Positions 46,663 to 55,978 of a DNA stretch of 64,000 nucleotides are shown here, piece by piece. Under the pieces are notes generated by a model, which was given only the letters and a program-made list of their open reading frames with translations, was not told the origin of the DNA and searched no databases. The stretch comes from Ephemerocybe angulata (taxonomy: Eukaryota > Basidiomycota > Agaricomycetes > Agaricales > Psathyrellaceae): contig JAACJK010000001.1 in the NCBI GenBank assembly GCA_013368325.1, positions 1,798,001-1,862,000 on the forward strand, read 5' to 3'. Numbering within the stretch: the first letter of the stretch is position 1; every line of letters begins with the position of its first letter. The position numbers were made by a program, and so were the translations under genes.

Positions 46663-47460
46663 TCAGTTGTTGAAAGTGACCAAGACTGCCTCTGTTGCTC
46701 GTATGTCGAAACCGTTTGCGACATTTACTGTGGTCACATTGGCTGTGCCGCGAGGACGAGCGTCAGCGGATTCGTAGGTCACTCCACCCCAAGTCAGACC
46801 AGTTTCGTCATCAGCGTGTCTGTAGAGGTGTATGCAATGAGCTTCGAACCTCAAACAGCGCGTGGTACTCACGGAATATCGAGCCGCTTAACGGTGATGG
46901 ATTTAGGCGCCCCATATGATCCTCCAGCAAAAGACAGGTTAACGTGGACGGACTGACGTGAACCTGCCGAAGAGCCCTTGAAAAAGGCGAGAGAGTTGAT
47001 AATGACCGCACGGGAGAGTTTGGAACCCTCGTAAAAAGCATAACCTGCTACCCTTCCGTCGCCGATACTCAGCTCAGAAATACGGGTGTTGCCCTTGGGG
47101 CCAATGGCCTCCGCTGCGATGACTGCTGCATAGTACTGGGGCTGAACATGGGGAGGAAGGGGCGTTTGAAGAGGAGATCCATCGACCTTGGAGCGGGTAA
47201 GGGTAACAGGCTGGATCTAGGAGGACCGCCGTCAGGCTTACATATGCGGCAAATAAATATTCGGTAGCGTACTAAGTTGTACTTGAACCCGATGCCTTGA
47301 TGGAAGAATATTCGTGAAATGCCGACCTGCGCCCTATTTTTCGATTAGATTATTGAAGCCCGTCGTTTTGACGCAGAGCTTACGCAGATAGAAGGTAGTC
47401 CAGAGTCCACAGAGCAGCACCAGCAACATTACTGACGCCGGGCGCTCCGTGGCAGGCGAA
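46663..47460 (-). pseudogene. GH79 glycosidase copy 2, 3' fragment
   Basis: Minus-strand C-terminal part of a GH79 enzyme with normal introns: NSFACHGAPGVSN (just after the position of the nucleophile Glu), AGAALWTLDYLLSA, HQGIGFKYNL, IQPVTLTRSKVDG, QYYAAVIAAEAIG and the end EAVLVTFNN before the stop at 46663. Homology to copy 1 begins abruptly at about 47,460; upstream of it the sequence changes to GC-rich repeats belonging to the inserted element. The missing N-terminal part lies at 52740-53697 on the same strand, so this is one half of a gene cut by an insertion. Confidence 0.85.
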
Positions 47461-47543
47461 ACTATTTGCGAGCACAACCCCCCCGGGCACGGCGCACGGG
47501 TTGAGCCAACGAGCGAAGCGAGTTGGGGTGGGGGTTGCCCGGA

Positions 47544-47751
47544 GGGGAACCCCAGCAATTTAGCGCGAAGCGCGCGCGAGCGAAGCGATGCGTGGCGGGG
47601 TTTCCCAGCGGGGAACCCCAGCATTTTAGCGCGCAGCGCACCCACTACCAGGAAATTAGCGCGGAGCGCAACATTCTAGCGCGCAGCGCACTCCCTAATG
47701 GTGCACAAGCGCCCGTGCCCGCATTTCAGCGCCCGACAAATTAGCGCACGC
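47544..47751. repeat. Interspersed TTAGCGCGnAGCGC motifs
   Basis: Four strong copies of a TTTAGCGCGnAGCGC-type motif (about 47560-47573, 47625-47639, 47654-47670, 47673-47690) and two weaker ones near 47723 and 47738. The first two lie within longer repeats starting GGGGAACCCCAGCA (47544-47573 and 47610-47639). The region lies at the left end of the element, upstream of the recombinase gene. Confidence 0.85.
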
Positions 47752-47767
47752 GGCGGGCGAGCTGTTT

Positions 47768-47844
47768 CGATCGGATTACTCAGGGAGGCGGCGGGCGAGG
47801 TTCCCTTCCGATCGGATTCATCAGGGAGGCGGCGGGCAAGGTGC
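47768..47844. repeat. 41-bp tandem repeat near the element left end
   Basis: Two near-identical copies with a period of 41 bp, sharing CGATCGGAT, a short variable part and CAGGGAGGCGGCGGGC. A third CGATCG fragment follows. The copies differ at only a few positions. Confidence 0.85.
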
Positions 47845-48196
47845 CTTTCGATCGAGGCGCTCCGCACCTCCGATAAGATAAGATGACCGCGATTCCGGCA
47901 ACTGCCGAGCACCGGGAATATTCTCCCACCGCCTCTTCGCACCACACTTGCACGTCCCAGCCGTCGCCCACCCTCAACGGTACTTGCGCGCTTCGCTGGG
48001 CGTTGCTAGTCAACCGCGCATGGCCGCCAGCACCTCCTGTCTCGTCGCCGCACGACTGCGCCCAATGGATGGCCTCCAGCACCTGTCTTGTCGCCGATTC
48101 CTGCCCGAAGGAGTGACTAGGTCGATGAAGACGGGCAGTGGGGCGTTGCGCCCGCCAGAGGTGTGCTTCTATCGCTACCTCCTACCCTGCGGTTCG

Positions 48197-48220
48197 ATCC
48201 TGCGCCAGGCGCAGGGGATC
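48197..48220. repeat. Near-perfect palindrome upstream of the recombinase
   Basis: The arms CCTGCGCC and GGCGCAGG flank a single A, and the pairing extends outwards through GATC on both sides apart from one extra G. This is the strongest dyad in the element and lies about 450 bp before the recombinase ATG, a plausible binding site for a dimer. Confidence 0.8.
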
Positions 48221-48664
48221 CTACTTTCCTAGCTGTGTTCGCATCCAGCACCGTCGACACGTTCGGTGAAATTTTTCATCCTCTTCTACCCACCGCCCCT
48301 GCGCCACCTCTTTCCCAACGGCTCGTCAGACATGCTGTTTCTTACTAGGCTAGGAAAAGAGGCATCTATCTCTTGTGTACATTCCGTTATCTAAAGTATA
48401 AGAACTGTTTCTACATGCCCCGCTCATTGAATTGGCCGACGGGGAGGGCTCGATAGGAACAAGGTGAGTCCACCACGACTCTGAACGCCAAACATCCGTG
48501 GGCCTTACTGTGACTTCTAGGCCGATCCTACGCCCTCGGGCATTCGCTCGCCGCGATCACATGACCGCATATAGTCGCGTCGCCTTCCTATAAAGACTTG
48601 CGCCCGCCGTTCTTCCTTCCCCCCGTTTCTCTTTCCCCCTCCCTTCTCCCCCTCCCTTCCCGCC

Positions 48665-51600
48665 ATGCCGCCCAAGCGCAGGGGCTCCAAGGCGGCCCCC
48701 TCCAAACCCGCCAAGGCGGCTAGAGTCTCCGTCGACGACCGCTGCGAGAGCGACGGTGCCAGAGTCCTCGCTAGGCGCGGCCAGACCCTCGCAGAAGCCA
48801 AATCCCTGGTTCACCACGCCAAGCCCCTCGCCAAAAGCACCATGACTCGAAACAAGCGCCTTCGAAAGCGCCTAGTCATCTTCTACGCCAAGTGGGAAAA
48901 GGTCACCAAGGAGGAGGCTGAGGAGACCCTCTTTGCCCTCGACTCGCCTTTGCCCAATCGCGGTTTTATCGAGTTTTGGATCGAGAGCGTCGCCACCTGC
49001 GGCATTTCCAAGGTCGGCGAGGCTGGCCGCAAAGAAGGCTGGACCGAAAGGACCACCCTCAACGCCTGGAGCGCCATTTGCTCAGAGGTGAGTCTGCTGC
49101 TATTTGCCCCCAATACCCGCCCTGACATTCTCGTAGCGCGCGGAATCTTGCAATATTCCCTTCGACGACAACTACAGGTCTCAGATCAACCGTTTTATCA
49201 AAAAGTTGTCGGAGGATGGTCTCCTCTCCACCGCAGCCCGGAAGAAGCCCACTCTTCGTCACCAAGATTTTATCGATATGATGGGTGCCATGATATCCGG
49301 CTCCGACCGCATTCCTTCCGCCATTCTTCGTATCCAGATGTGTCTGCTGATGGGATTGCTCTATCAAACGGGTCAGTTTCTCTTTTCCTCATCTATCACG
49401 CCTCTCATTCAGGTTCAGGTCAACGTCCTGGCGCCGTGGTCGAGTCCAGGGACCATGAGGGCTCCGACGAATGCTTACATTGGGGCGACACCAAGCTCTT
49501 CCTCACCGGCGTCGGACCTGACGGGAAGACCGTCAACTTTCATTGGCTCATCACCTTTGAGTGGATCAAAGGCCAACGCCACGTCAAGTCGTTCAACATC
49601 CAGCTTGCTTTGCACAGTCTCTCCCGGGAGAACACCCCGTCCGACCCGGTCCTTTACTTCATTTTTTTGGCCGACCGTCTTGGCGTTTTCCAGGAGAACG
49701 TCACCGAAACGTACCTCAAGAGTGATCCTTCCACCCACCCCAAACGCCTTCCCCACCTCATTCCCATGAACAATGCCTTCCTTTCCTTGCCCATCTTCAC
49801 CAGGCCTACCAGTGATGCCCCTATGACATACGCGGACGCGGTCAAATACCTTCACAGGGGAGTCGAAGTTCTGGGTCACGAACGCAGCTATTTCTATATG
49901 TTCCGCCATACGCTTGCCACCCGTACCGCCAGAAATATGCCTATCTGGAAGGTCCAGTACATTCTTGGTCACAAGTCGACGTCGAACTATGCCAGCAGCA
50001 CGTATCAGTCTCGCCATATCCGCGTAAGTCGTCGTGTCTCTTTTCTTTTCGCGGTGCTCATTCTTTTCCTCAGGAGGACGTCGGCGGCATGATGGTCAAC
50101 GACGTGCGCAGCGCTGATCTCGATGATCTCTTTGCCTCAACAGCATACAATCAACACATCGGCGACGGGCTCTCCAGCTATGAACTCGACCGTTTCACTC
50201 GTGTCCTCTCCCTTGTCTCTGAGAAGGCAGTTGCGTATGGGAACATCATCCTCAGTCGAAAGCGCATCATGCTCGACCGTCTCGGCCCAAACGCCGAGAA
50301 GACGCACCTGGAACACCCAGACGTTCAGGCCTATCAAGATGCTCTCTCGGACGGCATGGTTCTTCTGGACGAGGCGCTCGACACGCAGCAGCACGACTAT
50401 ATGCTGATCAAGGCTACTGCCCAGTCTGCCATCGCCCCTCACATCATCGACGCCTTCCTACCCATCTTCAAGTCCTTCCGGGACCAGGCCATCAGCATTT
50501 CGTCGGGGGAGTTGGAGGAGAGAAACGCTTTGGATGCGATCGCCTCGCAGGCTGTCGAACACCCCTACGCAGGAATCACCAACGATGACGTTCCGAACCC
50601 TGCCCTTGCCCTTCTCGAGCGTCTTCAACTCGAGGTTGCCAGCTCCGATATGCGCGAAGCTGGTTACTGCCCCACCTGCGTCATGAGAGGTGTTGACACC
50701 CCCGCCCACGCCAGCAACAATGTCTCCGAGCATGCGTATACGTGCTCGGCGGAGGCCTACAAGGACACCCACGTTCGTTGCTCTCTCTGTCAAGCTTGGC
50801 TCACACTTGGAGACGAAGCCGACCTTGACAACCATTATGCCACATGCTTCGAGAACTTCTGCCACAAGTTGAAGGCTGATCGTGGCGAAGATGACGACGA
50901 CGACGACGACGATTCGTACCCTGGTCTTGGCCCCTTTTCCATTCTCATTCGCTCCAACAGCAGGTCGAAATTTCGCATGTACCTCTGCCCCTGCTGCCTC
51001 TTTGATGAGAGCCTTGAGTGGTCGGTTCGTTTGCAGTACGTATGGATTCTCTTCGTTTCATACATCGCTAACCTCTCCTGCAGCCCTTTCAAAGGCGGCT
51101 GTCGCCCGATCATTGATCACTTCCGTACCCACTTTTACAATTACAAGAAGCCGACCTACAAGTGCGACACCAAAATCGACTACCACAAGCTCCACCGATG
51201 TCTCATCCCCCAGTGCGACGGCTCTGTCGAGTACAATACCGCCGCTTGGGTCGAGCATCTTCAGCAGGTCCATAACATCGAGCTCATCGAATGCTCCCTC
51301 GACCACAGCCACAGCCGCGCCTGCCTCGCGCTTCCCGAAAATTATTGCTTCAAGAAGCAGGCCGAGTTTTTCGCGGGTCATGCCGTTCTTGGACGCCCCA
51401 TGCCTACCACCTATCTTATCGATACCCGCAGATCAAGTATCGTCAAAAACTGGGAGAAGCAGGTCACCGACTACCTCGACGAACTCGAGGGAAAGGGGAT
51501 CACCTCCGCTCCTGCCTCTGAGACCCATATGCCAACGGACAAGTCCACTCGTGCGTATATGAACACCGACTGTGGGCCTCCGTCTCCACCCAGGAAGAAG

Positions 51601-52041
51601 GCGGCTCGCAAGCCCGGTTACAAGTTCCCCGGCAAGAAGGCGACCACCGAGGGTCTCGTCACCCATAAGAAATACAGGGACCGCTCCAAAAAGGACGCTA
51701 CTAAGCGAGTCCGGAGCCGCGCAAACCCATCCGCTGCCAGTGTTCGTCTCGCCGCCTCCGCCGTTGCTGGCCCATCGCGATCCTCCGCCGTTGCTGGCCC
51801 ATCGCGATCCTCCGCCGTTGCTGGCCCTTCCTCCGCCGTTGCTGGTCCTTCCTCCGCCGTGGCTGGCCCTTCCTCCGCCGTGGCTGGCCCTTCCTCCGCC
51901 GTTGCTGGCCCTTCCTCCGCCGTTGCTGGCCCTTCCTCCGCCGTGGCTGGCCCTTCCTCTGCTGTGACTGGGGTTACGTCCGCCGTTGGACATTTCCTTC
52001 CCTTTGATAGTTTCCCTACCGCCTTCCGCCGCCCCATTTAG
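48665..52041 (+). CDS. Tyrosine recombinase with zinc-finger-like region (DUF3435/Crypton-like)
   Basis: Five exons (48665-49087, 49137-49371, 49413-50023, 50074-51035, 51084-52041) close to exactly 1,062 residues. A basic N-terminus leads into an SAM-like helical region (~60-215). The catalytic domain has box I TGSGQRPGAV (Arg224), LHWGDTKLFL, and box II YMFRHTLATR with ILGHKS, then YASSTY: Arg384 and Tyr417 (or Tyr412), with Tyr381 where most integrases have His. That gives an R-Y-R-Y set as described for Crypton and DUF3435/Starship enzymes. After residue ~420 come an Asp run and Cys/His clusters (YCPTCVM at ~622, VRCSLCQAW, LCPCCLF at ~727, HRCLIPQC) like C2H2/CCHH fingers. The C-terminus is basic, with AVAGPSS repeats. 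The last intron (51036-51083) is a multiple of three and could be missed. Confidence 0.8.
51757..51965 (+). repeat. 21/27-nt tandem repeat coding AVAGPS units
   Basis: About nine copies of a unit reading AVAGPSS or AVAGPSRSS at the protein level, inside the last exon of the recombinase. The DNA copies differ mainly at silent positions, so the array is somewhat diverged. Confidence 0.9.
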
Positions 52042-52170
52042 ATGCGGTCTTTTCTCTCGTGCCCTTTACGTTCGGCTCTCCTCTCTCTCATGCGACCGTC
52101 GGTGATGTACTACTTGTATCATCGTTTGCCTTGACTCCGCTTTCTCGCTTTCGTTGCATTCTTCGCTTTC

Positions 52171-52312
52171 TCGCTCCTCGCTCTCTCGTTCGGATATTGT
52201 GGCCATCGTCGATGTACTTGTATCATTCTCTCGTTGCATTATCGCTCCTCGCTCTCTCATTCGGACATTGCGGCCGTCTTCGATGTACTTGTATCATCGT
52301 GTTCCTTCGCTT
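52171..52312. repeat. 71-bp imperfect tandem repeat downstream of the recombinase
   Basis: Two copies (52171 and 52242 onward) share TCGCTCCTCGCTCTCTC, a TTCGGA.ATTG core and GATGTACTTGTATCAT. The last 16 bases also recur near 52103 and 52333. They lie between the recombinase stop and the right border of the element. Confidence 0.75.
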
Positions 52313-52568
52313 TCTCGCTCTCGTTGCATTCCTGTACTTGTATTATTGTGATCCTTCGCGTTCTCGCTCCTCGCTCTCGTTCTCGTCGCATGTGTAACTA
52401 TATCCTCTCGGTTTCACTCTCTGGACATTCCTTTAGATATCCCCCTTGCATTTTCCCATAGATTCCCGGACAACACATCCACCTGGACTTGTTCTGTACT
52501 TTTACACACTGCATATACACAATAGACCATGTTCTGCGCGTCCAAACCTTCGTATGCTTTGCATGCAT

Positions 52569-52620
52569 GGGGTCCAGGGTTCATGCCCCTGAACGTCCAT
52601 TCCTTTTGTTCCTGGACCCC
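52569..52620. repeat. Inverted repeat near the element right end
   Basis: GGGGTCCAGG (52569-52578) is matched by CCTGGACCCC (52611-52620), ten perfect base pairs, with a small inner dyad GTTCA/TGAAC. Another short dyad (CCTGGGG/CCCAGG) overlaps its right arm. Confidence 0.8.
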
Positions 52621-52653
52621 TGGGGGGATTCCCAGGATTGCACATGGCAGGGT

Positions 52654-52710
52654 GACGCAGCCACGTGAGACGCAGCCACGTGAGATAAAACATATCATAA
52701 ATCTCATGTG
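52654..52710. repeat. 15-bp direct repeat and hairpin at the element right border
   Basis: GACGCAGCCACGTGA occurs twice in tandem (52654-52668, 52669-52683). CACGTGAGAT near 52677 then pairs with ATCTCATGTG at 52701-52710 with one mismatch. This structure sits 30 bp from where GH79 coding sequence resumes, so it is the best candidate for the element's right terminus. Confidence 0.75.
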
Positions 52711-52739
52711 ACCGTTGTATGGCTTGTGAGTCTACAAAC

Positions 52740-53697
52740 ATTGAGATTAGCCTCCCTGGAGTAGACGAGAAAAGGCCTTGATTGATTAGAGTTTGCGGAG
52801 AGAACCCATAGTTGGCATAGGAGCTTCCTGCAAAAGCAGCGGCCCAAAACTTGGTCGTTGAAGTGGAGCTGATCTTCAAGACGTCTGTAATATTGCTCGC
52901 GAAAGTTTTCCACCTAAAACACCAGTATTAATGGCTTGTTGAAGGGCGTGGAATTTATGACTTACTCAGAGATGTACTGAGTAACATTCCACCCAGAGGG
53001 GCGGTGTCCATTATTAGGGAACAAATCAGGCTCGTTTCCGATGATCATTCCGTCAAGAACGATTCCATTGTTCTTCACTTCAGGGAGGGCAAAGGCCTTT
53101 GCGATTGACTGTGCCACCAGGTACGAAGCCGTGAGATTGTTCTGTCCCAGGTTCACTCCCCAGATAACATGCGTATCTAGGCCAGGAAAAGTCATTTGCG
53201 TTCAATTTAGGGTTCGCAGAAGAGATGTACCTCTGGGCAGGAACCTCGCTGTCGCAAAATAACCATCCCCAACGACCACACTCTTTGCCTCGGGGTACGG
53301 AACATTCTGGGTGTAGTCCGGGAAGACAGTTTGCGCAATCGGGCCCTGGAAAACGCCCACTCGTGTCAGTGCCAGTTACTCGAATGATAACCCGAAGTCC
53401 GTCAACCTGGATGCCTGGGTTAAAATTGGTATTGTCCTGACTGTTTGCACCAATCCGAATCTGAGGAGGAAGGCCTGCAAGCTGTTTCAGGTTGTCTAGC
53501 GTGTTGTAGAAAAATTCGTTGCGCGAAGTCGCGCCAGACCAATCGAGCCACCTGTCTTGCTCGAGAGAGAACGAGACGTGATCTCTGGCAATGGGCCTGG
53601 AGGAAGATGGTGCAGTCAGCGGTACAGTGATGTCGAGAGCAGAGACCCCAATTGCCCCGAGAAGCAAAAGGGTAGGGTGCTGAGTCCAGGGAAGCAT
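52740..53697 (-). pseudogene. GH79 glycosidase copy 2, 5' fragment
   Basis: Minus-strand N-terminal part of a secreted GH79 enzyme. The signal peptide starts MLPWTQHPTLLLLGAIGVSA, followed by SFSLEQDRWLDWSGATSRNE, then IRIGANSQDN, NLGQNNLTASYLV, IIGNEPDLFPNN with the acid/base Glu, and GLFSSTPGRLIS. Introns are of normal length. Similarity stops at 52,740 at an intron donor (GTTTGT on the minus strand); the next conserved exon (SQHHYS through LGE.NS) is absent, and the sequence passes into the repeats of the inserted element. The rest of the gene resumes at 47460-46663. Confidence 0.85.
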
Positions 53698-54350
53698 CGA
53701 AGGGAGAAGGTCGGGGATTCTCCAGGCATTGAGAGAGTCCCTTTATACGCCCAAAATGAATCCTTTAAGCGCTACTCTGAATCGCACCTTGCAATCGCAA
53801 CTCTGTTGTTGTCTTGTGAGGAAGTCGTGAGAGCTCCTTGCGGCAAATTGCCCCAGATTCACAAGTAAAGAATGCCGCCAGTTCATGAAGATGACACTCT
53901 TCTTTTGGTGCTCCTTCCGGTCATAAGCATGCGGGAGCCTTGTGCCAACTGAGCGGAGAAGTCATTTTCAAGGGAAGGAAGCCTTCCCCATGGGATGTGG
54001 CAAATAAGTTTGAGCTTCCCTTCGCTTCCTCTGTCGCGAGGGTATCAGCGTACTGATCCAAGTTTACCCGAGTGTTGTTTTCATGACAGACGCTGCTACA
54101 AAGAGGATGGGCAAATTCAAGAGGGGGAGACGGGAAGAGCAGCTTGAACTTCATCTTGCCACTTAGCCACTGGGAGTTGATTGTTGCAGTTTGGCGCCGA
54201 GGTTGATGTGCATGGTTCCCGACGCGTCTGCTCTTTGCTCTCAACCGCCATCATCGTGTCGGACGCGTCGCACTGTGTCTTTCACCCTCCAAAGTCCAAC
54301 TTAAGCTCTTCGCTCGCACTTGATTCTTTCGCTCGGACCTGCGCTCCGAG
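53698..54350. promoter_or_regulatory. Divergent region, GH79 copy 2 and RAD51-like gene
   Basis: About 650 bp holding the former GH79 copy 2 promoter and the start of the RAD51-paralogue-like gene. No ORF is convincing. Confidence 0.35.
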
Positions 54351-55690
54351 ATGCGGCTTCGCTCACTCATCCCGGATGTCTCTGCCGACGTCGTGAAACA
54401 GCTCGAGGCATGCGGCGTCCGCACCGATTCGGAACTGCTCTTTGAACCCCTGTTCGAGCTATACCAGAGGCTTCCTCTCAAATCAATCACACTGCAAGAA
54501 CTCTCGCGGGTTTACACTGTTGTAACCGAACTTAGTGCTGCTGAGCCTATCCTAGCAAGCGACCTTCTGAAATATGAAGCAGAAAAACACCCTCTCGAGC
54601 AGGACGCTGAACTGCGCGTTGGAGATGAGCGGATAGATGAATTACTGCGAGGGCTGGGGGGCGCGCGTCTGGTGGAGATCTCTGGCGACAGAAAAATGGG
54701 GAAAAGTGTATGGCTTCTCAGATCTTTCAAGTCGTTGTATACAGACGGAACTCTCCCTTTCTGTCCAGACGTTGGCTTTTAACATCGCCATAAATCACCT
54801 GCTCTCTCGGGTCAACGAAAGCGTCGCTTGGGTTGATACGCTGGGGAGCTTTGCCCCAAGTACTGTTCTTGGCATTATATTCGCTCTTGGCCGCAAGGTC
54901 TGTTGCTACTCTGGGTATTCGAAGGCTTACTGAAGCCCTCTGTGCATCTCAGGAGGATACCCTCTCGGTGATGCGAAGACTCCACGTGTCCTTGGCCTTC
55001 GACGCAGAAACCTTGCATGCTGTGCTCGATGAACTGTTTGATTCAGATGTAGGTTTCCATCCCTTTCATACTGACTTTAGCACCCATCCGCTCATCTGAA
55101 CAGTCGGGAGCTCGCCCTCGAATATTGGTTATAGATGCTATCACCCCGCTCTTAACCGGGATTATGAGCCCTTTTAGCTCTCATGGTCACGCCATCTTGG
55201 CCGATCTCATGCAGAGGCTTCGATCCATTGCAGGTCAATACCATACTACCATCCTTGTGAGTACCTAATCCTCTATCTCCTGAAAGGTTCAAATTAGTCA
55301 ACAAGAATTTTAGATCATAAACGACGCAACTGTTGTAAATCCTTTGAATGTTGAAGACGCTAAACGGGAGAGGAAACCAGCCTTAGGTCCAACCTTCACG
55401 TTCATGACGGACACGACGCTCTGGCTTTCACCGCCGAAGGCCGGAGAAGAAGGGGAGGATGTTGATGCTGCCCAAACCGAATGTGACTACCTAACGATTA
55501 TTAAATCTAGAAATAAAGTAAGCTCCCAATCTTCACTCAGTTTTCTGCTCTTCCATACTCAAAGATTCGCGTCCTAGACCGCGGGCATATCTCGAGCCTA
55601 CTGCATATATCAGGGACTTTTTATGCACCCAGAATCTGTACCTCCAGGTTAAGGAGTGGCGAAACGTGGCGCGAGCGAGCGTTTTCTTGA
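54351..55690 (+). CDS. RAD51-paralogue-like recombination ATPase (RAD51D-like)
   Basis: Six exons by reading. Residues 1-110 form a helical N-terminus (KQLEACGVRTDSELL, like the HhH-type start of Rad51 paralogues). Then come Walker A GDRKMGKS (exon 1 end, joined to TLAFNIAINHLL), AWVDTLGSF, DTLSVMRRLHVSLAF, Walker B ARPRILVIDAITPLL and TILIINDATVVNPL. The C-terminal exon ends with a Ser/Arg-rich tail. Without the splices the Walker A frame runs into stops, so the introns are well supported. Rad51 paralogues help load Rad51 during homologous recombination in the nucleus. The exact paralogue cannot be fixed from sequence alone; RAD51D or a fungal relative is my best guess. Confidence 0.75.
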
Positions 55691-55978
55691 TCCCATTGAG
55701 TGTATCATATCACGTCTTCCATTCGAATGAAACGTCACCGCACCCAGCTCATCTCGAGTCTGGTTTCCAGAGAATGGCGCTCTCCTCGACCTTCTAATCA
55801 CGTGTGGAGCCTTCATGTCGCCATCCAGGGGTCTATTGCTGTTATATTGGCGTCAGTTCGACACAAGTATATCAAAGCCTACGGAATCTATCCGGTAGGA
55901 AGGCCTATATTAGAGCGAAGGTTTAAGGTTGATAAGCATCGTTGCTCTCCACTATCTCATCGTCGTACAGTTTACACA

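Larger units (their letters stand above)
47461..52739 (+). mobile_element. Tyrosine-recombinase element inserted in a GH79 gene
   Basis: About 5.3 kb lies between the two halves of GH79 copy 2. It holds one large recombinase gene (48665-52041), about 1.2 kb of repeat-rich DNA before it, and about 0.7 kb of tandem and inverted repeats after it. The borders are set by where GH79 similarity to copy 1 stops, about 47,460 on the left and about 52,740 on the right (the right border may lie a few tens of bases inside). No clear target-site duplication is visible; a stretch of GH79 corresponding to about 60 residues is missing. Elements moved by tyrosine recombinases (Cryptons, Starships) need not make target duplications, which fits. 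Confidence 0.75.

Noticed and set aside
47334..47645. 103-codon minus-strand frame spanning the left border of the element
   Set aside because: It joins element repeats to a GH79 intron and exon in the wrong frame, so it is an artefact of the repeats.
48150..48215. tRNA-like GGTTCGATCC box in the element
   Set aside because: No matching acceptor, anticodon or D-arm pairing could be built around it.
48600..52041. Reading the recombinase region as two separate genes (48665-50092 and 50089-52041)
   Set aside because: A clean 50-nt intron (50024-50073) joins the two frames directly after the active-site tyrosine, giving one continuous protein.
49137..52100. Calling the element a full Starship
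   Set aside because: No cargo genes lie between the borders and the GH79 halves close it at about 5.3 kb, so a small Crypton-like unit fits better.
52560..52625. tRNA B-box-like GGTTCATGCCC in the right end of the element
   Set aside because: It is degenerate and part of the inverted repeat; no A box at the right distance.
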